Below, piece after piece: positions 36,897 through 50,072 of a DNA stretch of 64,000 nt. The notes under the pieces are model-generated. The model saw only the letters and a list, made by a program, of their open reading frames with translations, was not told where the DNA came from and did not search any database. A program made the position numbers and the translations under genes. Source of the DNA: Phascolomyces articulosus (lineage: Eukaryota; Mucoromycota; Mucoromycetes; Mucorales; Lichtheimiaceae); assembly GCA_025677815.1 (NCBI GenBank), contig JAIXMP010000033.1:186001-250000 (forward strand), given 5' to 3'. How positions within the stretch are numbered: position 1 is the first letter of the stretch; each line of letters begins with the position of its first letter.

Positions 36897-39003
36897 ATTT
36901 CATTATTATTATTCTTTTTATTATTATTATCATTGTACAATCTTTTTCTGTTTCTTTTTTTCCTTTTTTCAACACAAAATGTATAAAGTTTTAAAGAATT
37001 TGCATCTGCTCCCATCGTCATCTATCATACATCTTTTATTTTCTTCGGGGTTTTATTCCTAATATAACTTTCCATCCTCCCCTCCAGTTTTTGTGTGAGA
37101 GTTTCTCATTTTCGTGCATTGAGACACATCAATATACGCGATTTATACAATGGATGTATATGTTGATATATAATGAATATCCAACACCAGGGTAATATCA
37201 TTTCCGAGACTTGAATGGGCTATCCAAATCCATATAAGGAGGCTTTATCGTGTGACCTCAAATATTTATGCCATAAATACAGCAATAGTCTTTAAACTTT
37301 GACCGAACTTAATCTATTGGCAGATTATAAGATGGGGCAAGATCTGTCATTTTGGTAAGTTTGAATAACTAATAAAAACAACGTTCAATAGCAAATAAAA
37401 AAAAACCTATAACATCCAGAATAAAATAAAGAAATTGCACTACGTCACCCAGGATTTTATCTTTTGAAATGTTACCCTTGTGCTATCTACAAGCGACATG
37501 TCCCACGACCCGATTTAACAGCATTGCATAAACATGTCACTTGGTCCCCGAATGTTTCACTTAGTGGTGTCAATGTTTGGTATACTCAATCGCCTCTTAC
37601 TATATACATATTATACAACGGATAGAATCCTCGTTCAAATGTTTGTAAATTGATACTTTCTGCAGGTTGTCACCATGCTGTTCAAGGCTTTCTAAATCCG
37701 GTTACTGGGACCTTATGTTCGTAAATAAACAAAGAATTCGGTAACAATAATGCACTCATCCGCCATTCATCTGATTTGTTTAATATATATGGGTAAAAGG
37801 AAATCAGCGATAACAGACAGTACCATGCTATTCTTCAATAAGAGTCCAAATAATGAAACGTTTGGTAACAATTCATATTATTGATGGTATATTACTGGTA
37901 GTTTCAAGAAGATATTCCTTTTTAAAACATACATTCATTCCTTATGTCCTATAAGCATGATGGTATTTGGAAGCTGTCAAACTCATGTACTACCAATAAA
38001 GTTTTGCTTGGTTATATAAAGATTTCTTCACATGATAAACTCAAGTAAGGAATATGACGATGTTATTTCCCAAAGACAAATCTGGAGTTTTAATAAGGAT
38101 ATGTAGGTTTATGCATGATCATATCTCAATTCGATTTCATTTGTTAATACTTGTTTCAAACAAACCGTTGAGTTGGATTTCACTTGTCAACAATTGAAGT
38201 CTTCTTTTTTAACTTGCTATTAATACTAGCAAGGTAGAAAATAATTAGATCAAATATACTATATATCAAAGAATCCTGATCAAAGAAAAAAAAATTGGGG
38301 GAGAAGAACAACGAAGTAAAATTAAAATGACGGGCGAGCTGAGCTTCTTGTTCATTTTTTTTTGGTGCGGAGAAAGGGTGTAGTCGGCGCACTTTCCGTT
38401 TTCCTTGAAGCGGCACCTGAAGTTTTGGAGATTGGGATGAAGTTGATATAATTTGTGTGATATATATGTTTGGGTAATACAGAAATTTTATATAGTAAAA
38501 AAAACCCAAGGGTTTATAATAATAATAATCATACTCACTTTGGAGTGAAAGCCATTAGTCTACTTCCATTTTGTCATTGGTAGTAAATAATTAATAATAT
38601 TATAAAGAAGTAGTTGATTTATAAGGTATATGAACGCGCAGCACCCATCATAAATAAGAATAAGAAAGTTGCTGCTCACATGCAGACACGCGTGGTCTTT
38701 ACGGATAAACGACTCGGCCCGTTTTGTCTGGGTTGCACAAAAGCGCTTCGGTAAAAATTTTGCCATGAATGAAAAAGGTATATAACCAAACCCCTTCCAA
38801 CACCCCGACAAAAGAGACCCGATTAGAAAAAAGGTTTTTTTTCTTCAACTTCTTCTTCCTTCTACTTCTACTTCTTGTTCTTGTTTTCTTTTTATTTTAT
38901 TTTATTTTTATATACTTCTTTAATTATTATTATTATTCTATTATTCTATTATATACAACCTATATTATTTAATTACAATTAATACTTTATATACACATAC
39001 ACT
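36897..39003. other. Intergenic region with one coding-like relic
   Basis: Between LTV1's 3' end and AUR1. Apart from the relic at about 37420-37740 I see no gene. The last 200 bases are a CT-rich leader typical of AUR1's 5' UTR, with a TATATAA sequence near 38778. Confidence 0.4.
37420..37740 (+). pseudogene. Coding-like relic, unrecognised
   Basis: One frame reads IALRHPGFYLLKCYPCAIYK then RPDLTALHKHVTWSPNVSLS and GVNVWYTQSP before stops. After an interruption the same frame region gives KLILSAGCHHAVQGFLNPVT. The composition (Cys, His, Trp, Pro) is unlike the surrounding AT-rich noise. I found no start codon or clear splice sites, so I regard it as a decayed exon. Confidence 0.25.
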
Positions 39004-40473
39004 ATGACTGCAACACATCTTAATAGTAGTAGCAATAATAAGAACATTGTGATATCCACCGATCGATTATTATCCATGTTGTCATCACCACAAAGATGGA
39101 GTCTTAAAACCGTTAGTTATGTTGCCATGGGCATCTTATTAACCTTTGATTTCATGATTATTCGATCCCCACCTTTTCTCGTACGATTGGCATTAGCCGT
39201 ACTATTGGCTTCATCCACTATGATACCCTATATTCGACGATTCACTGTTCCTGCCATGCCTATCTTTACTTGGCTTATTACTTTTTATGCAAATCAATTT
39301 ATTCCTGCCGATTATCGACCTGGTCATATCTTTGTCAACATCTTACCGAGTCTTGAACGTATTCTTTATGGTGCCAATTTGTCTGAAATCATTTCAAAAC
39401 ATCAACACCCCATCTTGGATGTCCTTGCTTGGCTTCCTTATGGTGTCATCCATTTCTCTTTACCTTTTATTTTTGCCTTGGCTCTTTTTATCTTTGGTCC
39501 TCCCAAATCTTTACAAGTCTTTGGTAAAGCCTTTGGTTGGATGAATGTGTGTGGTGTTCTCACTCAATTGATGTTTCCTAATGCATCTCCATGTAAGTTC
39601 CCAATTTGCAGAAAAAAAACCTAAAGGGGAATTGCAGGGGAAAGAGAGAGAGGGGAAAAGGATCAAGTGGTGTCTACAGAGAAGTAGCGTGATGTCTTGC
39701 GATTTCGCTACGTAATAAGTGGATATTAATTCAATAATGCTTATTTTATAGGGTATGAAATGAGTTATGGTTCTGCTCCTGCTGATTATACAATTCCTGG
39801 CGAAGCAGGTGGTCTTGCTCGTATCGACAAGATTCTTCATCTTAATCTTTATGGTTCATCCTTTGGTGCTTCTCCTTTAGTCTTTGGTGCTTTCCCATCT
39901 TTACATTCAGGTTCTGCTACCATTGAAATGGCCTTTTTAGTCTACCTTTTCCCCAAAGCATGGCCACTTGCCATTGGTTATACCATGTGGATGTGGTGGT
40001 CTACCATGTATTTGACACATCATTACTTGGTTGATTTGGTTGGTGGATCCATCTATGCTTTCTTGACCTTCTTTGTCGCTCGACGTTACCTTCCTAAGGT
40101 ACGACCTGAGTGTCGTACCCGTCTTGATTATTTGGGTATTAAAGAAGTCAGTTTCCGTAGCTTCTTCCAAAGTATTGAATTCCGTGCCAATTATGGTTAT
40201 CTTGCCAACAAGTGTGATCAAGATCAAGATGAATATGAAAAATTGATGCATGCTACTGTAGATATGGATGGTATGCCTCAAGATGTTCTCGTCTTGATGG
40301 AACCTGAAGAAAAGATGGAATTACGTTTACGTCGATTTGATGGTAATATGGATGATGAGGAGAATATGGGTCTTTCATACTCGGGGTCGTCGTCACCTGC
40401 GGAACCTGCGTCTCCTACCACACCCCGTACACCCTTATCGTTCCCTCAATTCCCTCTTCATTCCAAGGCATAA
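39004..40473 (+). CDS. AUR1: Inositol phosphorylceramide synthase catalytic subunit Aur1
   Basis: Two exons (39004-39592, 39752-40473) give 436 residues. Several membrane segments precede the PAP2-like catalytic motifs: PADYTIPGEAGGLARID, then GAFPSLHSG with the active-site His, and THHYLVDLVGG with the second His/Asp. The order and the FGAFPSLHSGSA block are typical of fungal Aur1, a Golgi enzyme that moves phosphoinositol from phosphatidylinositol to ceramide and is the target of aureobasidin A. The C-terminal cytoplasmic tail ends in a Ser/Pro/Thr-rich stretch (SPAEPASPTTPRTPLSFPQ). The single intron interrupts the codon for Trp before YEMSYGSAP. The leader is CT-rich. Confidence 0.93.
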
Positions 40474-43400
40474 TTTGCATTTTTATATATAATTCTTGCA
40501 TATTGTTTTTCCATTTGCTATTATTACTACTATTATTACTTACTATTATTATTACTATTTACTATTCTATTATTATTATCTCTATATTTACTACTTTATA
40601 TTATTACATGAACCAACCATGCCCTTCTTAACATCATCTTATACTATTACTACTTCTTACTACTTAATATTTCTCCATTCACTTACTAATTTTTAAAAAC
40701 ACCCATAATATTTGTATATTAAGCCCCAATCTCTTTTTCTGTTATTTGTTTCTTTTTCTTTTTGCATTGTACTACCTTTCATCATTCTACAGTTTCTCTT
40801 TATCGCTATTTATATATATATATAACCAAATCACTACCCTATTTAATAATACATTTTAATAATTTACCATATATAAAAAAAATGAATATATCTTTCAATA
40901 CTTGTAATTTTTGACTTGAGTCATATGAATTTCTCCTAGTTTTTTTATGATTATTATTTGCCTGTGAAAGAATGGTTTTACCTGAATATTTTACCGGGTG
41001 TATAAAAATTGTGATACAAAAAAAAATTGTATAAAAAAAGAAGGTTTTAAGCTCAGGGCGGTGTTGTTGTGCTGCATCGAACACAAAAAATAATCCAACC
41101 CGAACCGCGTGATGTCTGACACACTCACTCAATCGTCACGAGCAACTCGGGTCATCACTCAATTTTTTGATCTTAATTCATTGGTCAATTTCTTTTGTGC
41201 TGTTATACTCACACACAAATGCACACGCCCAACTGCTTCCTTTAGTAGTTGTTGACAAAAAAAGGCAGAGAGTGTAATTTTTTTTCTGTATAATATAATA
41301 ATGAATAAAGAGAGGAGGTTGTACCTTAATTATGGATGCTCGTGCTTCTTTTTCTATATGATGAAACTTACGTCAAGGTTCTACTTAATTAATATAAAAA
41401 CTTTAAAATTCTTAATTGAAGAGGATGATGGATTGCTGTTCGTGTTGGGGTTTCATCATCGCCATCCTTAATTATTATATTCTTGTATATAAAGTTTACT
41501 TCACATGCAATATCTTTCTTAAAATGATAATAATAATAATAATAATAATGCAGGACCAGCTCACACGACAAATGCAGGATGATTTACGCCCTTTTTTTCG
41601 AAGCAGAATGATTATATTATAAATAAATGTCACTTTTAGTATGGAACAAAGGGAGTTCTTGGTAGTATATAAATATATGCTTCTTTCTTTTTATCATGGT
41701 TCAAGATGAAAATTATGATGCAATCAATAGTAGAAATAGATACATAGTTTTACCAGGTATTTTAGTGCTTTTAGCATTTTCCAATTAGAATAAACAAAAC
41801 AAAAAACATGGCAAATAACAATAATAACAATAAACAGCTTTCATACAAGTTTGAAGGCAAATATTTGTTTTAGCGTCGTTGTTGTAACATAGTAGTAATA
41901 TACCCATCACATTTTCAATTGGTTTTTCTTCTTCCAATAGTTTAAATTAATGAAGAGAGTGAGGGATTCAACCAGTCATTTACTTTGCCGAGTAAATACC
42001 CGTTGCATTTAGTTAGTGGTACAGGTAGCATCATCGTACATTGATGCTGCAAAGGCGGAACTCATAATTTAAATCCAAAGCTTTTCTTTTGACATGATCT
42101 CTCCCAGTATAATAATAGCCAGATGGAAGAAGAGGTCAAAGGAAAGTTCATGTATGTACCAGCATGGAATGGAGGATATTATATAATAGACGCTTAGCAC
42201 TTTTCATTATAACTACTACGCACCTTTCATTGATTCGTTCATGTTTATTTTTTCTGTTTTTAGCATCGGCATGTACGAAGATCACATAAGAACTTTTTAT
42301 AGATTCAATGATGAAATATATCCTTTTTGCCGGGATCAAAGTTATGGTACCTGAATTGATGTAACATTACTGCTGGTGATCATTATAAATGCAATTCAAT
42401 CTATCCTATCAATAATAACAATTGCTTATAAGATACCGTCATTGTCTTTTGCAATTCTACTTTTTCTTCCCAGTTTTTATTTTTTCACAAAAGATGACGG
42501 TCGTCGACGGGCTTTTGCCCAATATGTAAATAATTTTCGGCATTTTTTCTACCGATACCGAACTTGTGGATTTTTGATACAGTCTTTCTTTACGGGGTTG
42601 TGATATGATCTAGTAATGTTTTGGAATAATAAAAAGAGGAATAATCGTTTTTCCATCCTTTACCCGCATTATTATCTTTTTATTAACCATCAGGACCGAA
42701 TATGTAACAGGATTCTATATAAGCAAAAAAGCTGGTCCGTCCTCTCCCGCTCCAACTCATTTTTTTCTGAGATATATTATATAGTATAACTCCTACTTAT
42801 ATAATTATAATGTACCTATATATTATCATCATTCGTTGACTCATCTCAATCTATGGATTCAATGGATCGGATCCCCTCATTTGCTAATACTTATATCCGA
42901 GTTGATATTTTATGATGCGATGAAATAAAAACTTGGTAAATTAAATAGCGAGACTTGTTCCAATGGATATATCGGTCGGTCAGTGGTTCCTTGGGACTTG
43001 AAAAAATTGATTTGGCGGAGCGGGCGCCGAGTAAAAAAAAGAAATTACAAAGACGATCTGACCACCTGGTTGCTGTAGTTGATGGCGGCCGAACTGTTGT
43101 TTCGACTTTTTAGCTTTAAATTACATGTTTATTGGTGTCAATGAGAATAGGCTACACATCCTTTGTAAAAAAAAAAAAGCACACTCCAAAAAAGTTCTTT
43201 CATATGATCAATATGAGTTAGGAGTTATAAATGGGTATACAAATATCCGATCATACTTAAAGTTTGTTTTTATTATACCAATAAAGTCAGAGATCATATT
43301 AGGCTTATAATACACTAAAAAAGAAGAATGTTTTGTCAGTCACCATTTGCATAAATATCATGCGATCATTTTTTTTCTTACAGTAGTATCATCATGGTAA

Positions 43401-45962
43401 TACCTTGTTCCTATTATTTACGTACGCGCACTAAGACATATTTGAAGAATAAGAATTGAGTGAACCCAGCAATTTAGTTTTTGTTATTTGTTTTAACCTT
43501 TTTTTTGTCTATACACGCAATGCTTCGTTTTGTAACATAGCAACAATACTGTCCCTGTTATACGGAAAATCAATCCGTCAAAAAGCAAAAAGGAAAAATG
43601 GAATATGATTCTGTGGTCTGTTACTATCCTCATGATAAGTTGTCATTTATTCATTACGTTCACTCTATATATGCGCATAACAACACTGCATTGCATTACA
43701 GCTTTTTTGATCGAAAGTATTGTTCAGGGCAACAACTTGATTCAAAAAGTCAAAGCCGCGTACAATAGCGGAAAACATTATCTTGTATTATAGTGTAATT
43801 TTCCATTTATCATTTAAGTATGGCAGTATCTATATAATAAGAAAGATCATTCCATGTTGTTTCACGCGACGGATGGTTTAACAAAACATTTATATATTTT
43901 CAGTATCAAAAATAAAGATCTATTCCAAAACTGCCATTATTGCTAACCCAACTTGCTTTGTCATTTTCCTTTGAATATCACTTGATTTCCTCGTATATTT
44001 CTATAATAAATGGATGCATCTAATACTTGACATGGCTTCAAAATACCTTTCTTTCTTTTCCAATAAAAGCGCTCAATATATTGTCATTCAATCAGGGTAA
44101 AAGAATAAAAGAATAAATACAAGATAAATAAATCAAAATTACACCTCATTTAATTGTTTTGATTTCCATTCGGGTTGAATAGGGCCCAAGTGATCTCGAT
44201 CCTACTTTGTTAAGTTGATAGAAGGCTTGATTACTCTATTCTTTAGCATTGCTTGGGTGATGAGCTTTAAGATTATTTGACGCTTGAGTTGTTGGGATAA
44301 TCGATGGATGAGTTTTGCTAGATATCACATCTATGTTACTCCTTTCCCCATGGTTAAGTGTTGGAGAGACCTATTGCTGTTCCTCCACCAGCTGTGGTTC
44401 CTGTTTGGTACCTTATGTTGGTTCACAACTCGTGAAGAACCAATCACTCTCGCTATGGATTTGATGTGTAATCTCTGACAGTTCAGAAGTGGTATATAAC
44501 TGGTAACTGATGTTGAATCACCTATTATCCCAAGATTCTGAAATGATACTCCTGTGACTTAGGTTCCTTCTATGATGCCTCAATTTGTCTTGGTCTTGAT
44601 AAGAAGGATGAAGGTAATGATGGTGAGAATCCTCATGTTACAAACAAATTCTTCTTTTTATTCGTTCTTGATGATTGTACTACGTACTGGTACTAAAAAC
44701 GAAGAAGCTTTTGCTATAATTGGTATATTATTTGAGATCTTCTTCTCTTTATGAAAAACAATTACTTGTATGTTTATTTTGTCTTTCTCTTGAAATGATT
44801 TGATTGAAGTGACTAAATACTGTCGTCTCTCACGCCTACGATGCCACCATGCTTTAACCATGTAACTACCAATAATATTCTTTTATGATACATACAAAGT
44901 TGTGTTATATGCCAGACTTGAAAGGATGTCTTGTTACAGTTTATGCCTAATAATTCGGCTTGCGCAAATAATTTGGTAATAACATGAAGTTGACTTTTCT
45001 ATCTTTACGTTATTAATCATTCACGCTTCTTCATTCCTCATTATCTAGAGGAATTGTAAAAATATCACAAATAACGGTTTCAATTTTTATCTTCTTTTTT
45101 TTTTGTTCTCTTTTATTATAAAAGAATCATTGTTCAAGATTATCATCAAGCGATATCAATTATTCTGCACAAAGCAAATGATATATTAGGAAACCTACTA
45201 AAATAGAAAAGAGTGATCCAGCGTTATTATATCAATAGTAGAATTTTCTTTTAAAAAAAGAAGTTACATTTGATGAAGGAAAGATATCACTACGTATGCA
45301 ATGAAAAAAACGCGTAGATGGCAAGAAGGATAGGGTCCTCGATTTTATCTCCGTATTGTCTTCCTTCATAACTATTATACGTTTGCCTTTACTTATTTAC
45401 TTATTCATTTATTATAAATCGAATATCTATCTTTTGAGTGCATGAAAGTAATTCATTATGGACACTACAAAAATATCATTGGTGAGGCAGGATTTCATTG
45501 ATGAAGTGCAGCTGTCAATAGTCATAGCAGCAATATTTTACTCAATAATATATTATACACCAAACTACTAAATAAACAACATCCATTGTGGTTGGATGGT
45601 TCTATTACACCATCAATTTCACTTTCAAATCCCTTCCTATTCCAAAACATACCGTATATCAATCAAGATCCATAGTATTTATATGTATATATATATAATA
45701 TTTATATATTCACAAGGTAAAGGCGAGGGAGAAAATTATATTACGATTGCAGTCCATGTCTATATGGAACTACTAAAAATACAAAGAAAAGAAGAGAGAT
45801 AGAAGGGAAAAAAGCCATACAAATATAAACCTTTTTTTTAATTTTGCTGTTATTCATTAAGTGTGTTTGTTTGATTTTTATGGCGATATAAAATATAGTT
45901 GTGATGTATATATACTGTGTCTCGATTATCAAGTTGACATACGCAAAAAAGAATTAAACAAA
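40474..45962. other. 5.5-kb gene-poor region
   Basis: The longest gene-poor stretch in the window. ORFs of 60-97 codons occur on both strands (such as 40839-41132 minus and 42376-42603 plus), but none has a recognisable motif or splice partners. One decayed RNA polymerase-like segment is listed separately (44150-44760). An 18-bp sequence at 41854-41871 is identical to 5554-5571. Confidence 0.4.
44150..44760 (+). pseudogene. Decayed RNA polymerase II largest-subunit-like (RPB1-like) fragment
   Basis: Broken pieces in changing frames follow the order of the RPB1 clamp/active-centre start. EGLITLFFSI near 44220 and GDEL near 44260 resemble the ...RVL.IF.RI.DED segment. FARYHIYVT (about 44317-44342) resembles YARPEWMI.T. 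PIAVPPPAVVP (44370-44402) resembles VLPVPPP.VRP. REEPITLAMDLMCNL (44431-44475) resembles R.EDDLTHKLADIMK.NL, with QFRSG after it. At least three stops or frameshifts interrupt it, so it cannot be functional. A later piece (LGLDKKDEGNDGENP, near 44590) is not identified. The match is by eye; pol I or pol III subunits would be alternatives. Confidence 0.35.
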
Positions 45963-47000
45963 TCACCTGCTTCGACTGCTGCTAGGACCATAATTCTTCT
46001 TTCCCAAATCAAAAGGAATATACTTATACTTGATCATATGCTTAATTTGTCGCCGCATGGTAATAGCAAACAAAATACAAAAGTAGATCAATAAAATTGG
46101 CCAAAACACAGGAATATCAAAGACACTGAAGAAACTGCAGAAAAGCGCAATAGCGGTAGCCTTGGTAGCTGAATACCTAAAAAGGATGAAGTTGGTTCAG
46201 TTGTCAATTCTTAGTATGTAAATATAGCACTGGCATAAAAAACAACCCATGTTCAAAATCCATATGAATAAGATATGTAATATTTACCAAAACTTGAATT
46301 CTGGTAATCTTCGAATAAATGGTTTGAATTCTTCATCGGCTTTGGTTGGTAGAGAAGGTCCTTCTTCCATTTCCGATTCTTGAGTATCCAATTCCAATGA
46401 TGGATCGAATTTAGGCGTTAAAAATGCAAGGAACAAGTTAAGCAAATAGATACCTAATTATTATTTTCCCCAAAACCCAACATTATCCTATATTAGTACA
46501 AAAGATAACAATTCACTCTCATTGTCCCTCTTTCATCCTTTGTTTTTCTCATAAATAATATACATATTCATACCCAATGCATAACTATAGAAACATTGAA
46601 ACCAGTGTGAGACTGCCACGTGTTCAAACAATATGTAAAAGCGATCATTTCTTTTTTTTTTTTTTTACATGTTTTAAAAAAAAGACTTACGTGATGATGT
46701 ACCAGCCCTGTGCAAGTAAAATACGAAGAATGAAAAGTAAAAGTAAAACACCAGTACCGATCCAACGATATTGTACAAATGGAGTGGTATCATCTAATAT
46801 TTTTTGCCAACGCTAGTCATAAAAGAGAGTTTATGGAATTCCACCATCAATATACTATGTTTCAACCAAAACATACAATCCTTGTTTTGTTTTTCATAAA
46901 ATAAGCTGTTGCCAATATGGAATTATAAACGTACCCGTTCTAAAACAGCCTTTTGTGCAAGAAAGCTATTTGTTGATTCATCGGCGTTAATGTCGTCCAT
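45963..47000 (-). CDS. RER1: ER retrieval receptor Rer1
   Basis: Five exons (46935-47000, 46691-46812, 46574-46584, 46288-46453, 45963-46176) give 192 residues, the normal size for Rer1. Motifs are [11 protein letters not shown], the membrane segment [59 protein letters not shown], and near the end [20 protein letters not shown]. Rer1 sits in the cis-Golgi and returns ER membrane proteins in COPI vesicles. Exon 3 is a microexon of just 11 nt (TTATGCATTGG), flanked by TATAG and GTATGA. It supplies part of TYALG, which is conserved in the family, so it must be included. The C-terminus ends in an unusual Ser/Arg tail (SSSRSR). Confidence 0.93.
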
Positions 47001-47598
47001 TATGGGGTGAAGAAGGTTGCGGAATAAAAGGTACCAAAAAAAAAAGAAATGCTTCTGGAATTCGGGTTTTTAAATACCTCAGACGACGATGAGTCTTTGT
47101 TTCACACTTGTACACTCCTTCCCTAAGGTGATGTCAGCCTTGGCATATTCCAATAGAAAAAAGACATCTAAGTTTTGTTTCTATGGAGCACCACTTTTTA
47201 TATAAAATGACTTTTTAAACGAAGAATTCTCCTTATAATGTATTATCATGATGAAAACGATGGTTGTGTATTGATCTTTTTATTTTGACCAGTGGTTATA
47301 TATATAAAACATAGAAACTCCTGGATGAGCATCCTTTGGCGGGTTTCCATAGTGACTATATATAAGTATCATTCATCCCTTTTTAACCAACCCCTGACCA
47401 ATTGGTGATTCTGAATAAAAGCAGAATTTCATCAAATATTTAATATCATTCACACTTTGAACAATTGTATTAGATGTAGAACACAGCAACTTCATTGGTG
47501 CACGAGATATTAATAAGATTGCTGGTAGTTTGTCTTATAATGGATCAAACGTACGATGGTATGGCGTGGCAGGAGTTTATATGCATTTAATGTATGTA

Positions 47599-47633
<35 letters not shown>

Positions 47634-47748
47634 TATTTTATTACAAAAGAAAAGTTTGTTTTTTTCCTTCGAGTAAATATATAAAGTAATACAAAATACT
47701 AAACTACAATGTTTTATCCTCGTAAACAACAATTATAAAAAAAAGGAA
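47001..47748. other. RER1 promoter side and metacaspase 3' flank
   Basis: About 750 bp with no gene; it contains an (AT)n run at 47600-47629 and T-rich stretches. Confidence 0.5.
47600..47629. repeat. (AT)n microsatellite
   Basis: About fifteen AT dinucleotides in the spacer between RER1 and the metacaspase gene. Confidence 0.9.
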
Positions 47749-50072
47749 CTAGCAAACGAAATTTGAGTTCACATCAATTGGATGTGAAGAGCTAAGTTGA
47801 GGTCGTTGTTCATACCTATCACGCAAAATATCGCGCACACTGTTCAACAATTCTTGATATGTTTGGTTTGGATTTTGACGTAATGTTGCTAAATATAATA
47901 CAATGTCAGTCTTCCATTGAACATCTTTCTTCCAATTTATCAATATAGTAAACACTGGAATAATCCTATCCAGAAAAAAAAACTTACTTGTAAATGCATA
48001 ACTCATAGCACCTGTAGCTTTACCAGCTTCTTGAGCATCTGCTGAAGTTTGATCATCCTTACAACCTGAAAACATGATAACATCGGCAGCTGAACTGTTT
48101 TGTTCACGATTTTCTTCTTCTGTATCACGCGAATTTATAATTTGCTTGCCCAAAGACATCAATGAAGAAAGGGCTCCTTCACGATTACCCATAGCATATG
48201 CTAAACCTGCTTCCAACAATCCAGAACCTGCTTCCTTGAACATGTTTTGTTCCTTGATCGTTCCCTTGGTGGAATATGTATAAGGAAGATCCAATGCTGT
48301 TCCTGAATGACAACTGTCAAAGATAGCAGTTAAACGACAACCTTCAGGTAATGGTCTTACCATTAAATCGTGCATATCCTATATAAAATTAAACATTTCA
48401 TTATTATTCTCTCCCCCATATATATATGAACTATTCACTAATTATATATATACAGAATAAACCCCTTCTTTTCCCATAATTTCATCGTTTCTCTTACATC
48501 ATCAATGATTTGTCCCGATTTGCCTTCGTATTGGTCATGGTCAAGGGGATAGATTGTTTCGTCATATCCGTCGTTTTCATCGCCGGATTCATCTTTTACC
48601 TAGGTACTCATGTTAACACAACCATATTTATTTCATTTTCAAATAATTTGGAGATGTAACTTACATAACCACCGTGACCACTGTAATGGAAAAAGAATCT
48701 ATATATCGAGAAGAAAAAAGAATTAGAAATATCAAAAAAGGAAAGAAAAATAGAGTTTACATACGAGTCATTTTCTTGTGCATCATGTACCAGCCATTGC
48801 ATAGCGGCAATGATGTTGGCACGTGTTGGAATCAATTTTGGATTTTCTTGGTCGTCAGTAAGAATAACCATGTCTTCCTGTAATAAACAAAGTAATTGGA
48901 TACTATTAGAATCTCTACCATCTGATTCCATTATCTTCCTTCTCATTATGCTTTTGTATCTATGTGCATGATATTTACCTCTTTAAATCCCCATAATGTA
49001 ATCAAGAAATCTTTAATGTTATGAACATCGTTGATACCTGTAATATGTATTGTTATTATTAATTACTTAGACGTGTATTATTATTATACAAACATTAGAA
49101 AGTGCATATACATACAACCTAAAAATAATAAATTTTGAAACAACGGAGTGAGTCAACTGGGAAAAGCTATTGTTGTCATTCAGAGGAAAATAACCATCCT
49201 CTCAAAGACCATCCATTCCGTAACTTCCAATTCATTCATCCAACTTACCACCAAGTTCAGCTTCTGTTCCAAAATAATTGATACCAATTAACAATGCCCG
49301 TTTACGACCATGACCTATTTTTTACGGAGAAAGTTGATCAATTTTTTGTATAAGGTTCAGAATCACCCTCCTCTCCCATTATTAAAGCCGAAAATACCGA
49401 CAAGTCAGAAAGAACTCATCCTACTACTCATACAGTCATATGATTATATATTATAAAAATAGATAACTTACAATCAGATAATTTATAATGAGGATTTTGA
49501 GCACCAGGCTTTACTTTTAAGAAGAATTGGTCATTGTTTTCTTGTTCTGCAAAACGATCGTCGTCATCGTCTTGTGCTCTAGCCATGCCTCCGCCATAAT
49601 GTTCTAATGGGTAATGTGTGTAACCAAAATTGGAGTGGGTCGCGCCAAGCCCATTGAACAAAATCCCACAATGCTATTAGTATTTTTTTTCCCTTTCCTG
49701 TTTTTTTCACCTTCTTCCTTTCAATTCTTTAAAATAAATGTACCTGATGGGTATGAGGATTGAGGAGGGGGTGGTGGAGGTTGTTGATAAGGATCGGGTT
49801 GACCATAGCCACCATAGCCACCGTCAGCAGGTGGAGGTGGTGGGTATCCGCCATAACCGCCATCAGCGGGAGGTGGAGGTGGGTATCCACCATACTATTT
49901 TTTTTTCATCATAGAAATAAATTGAAAAACAACATGACAGTCAATAATGACGGTACTATTTTTCTAGTCAATATTATTATTATTATTACTATGAAGAATT
50001 TACCCCTTGACCAGGATAGTTATCGTTTGGTGGAGGAGGAGGGTATCCAGATTGGTAATATCCGTCGGACAT
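47749..50072 (-). CDS. MCA1: Type I metacaspase with proline-rich prodomain
   Basis: Ten exons (50004-50072, 49744-49894, 49472-49603, 49249-49314, 48979-49037, 48765-48877, 48665-48698, 48498-48599, 47988-48378, 47749-47888) encode 418 residues. The N-terminal prodomain is Tyr/Gly/Pro-rich (PPPPP runs), as in fungal type I metacaspases. The p20 domain shows [21 protein letters not shown], the catalytic His in FHYSGHGG and the catalytic Cys in [13 protein letters not shown]. The p10-like part has [17 protein letters not shown]. The enzyme is a Ca2+-dependent cysteine protease cleaving after Lys/Arg, with roles in protein quality control and cell death. The third exon start uses an acceptor at CATTAG|AAC (49604-49605), chosen because it alone keeps phase after the GTACAT donor. 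Exon 2 includes a 39-bp tandem duplication. Confidence 0.92.
49817..49894 (-). repeat. 39-bp coding tandem repeat in the metacaspase prodomain
   Basis: Two copies encode [13 protein letters not shown], followed by a partial third (YGGYG). The copies differ by synonymous changes. Confidence 0.85.
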
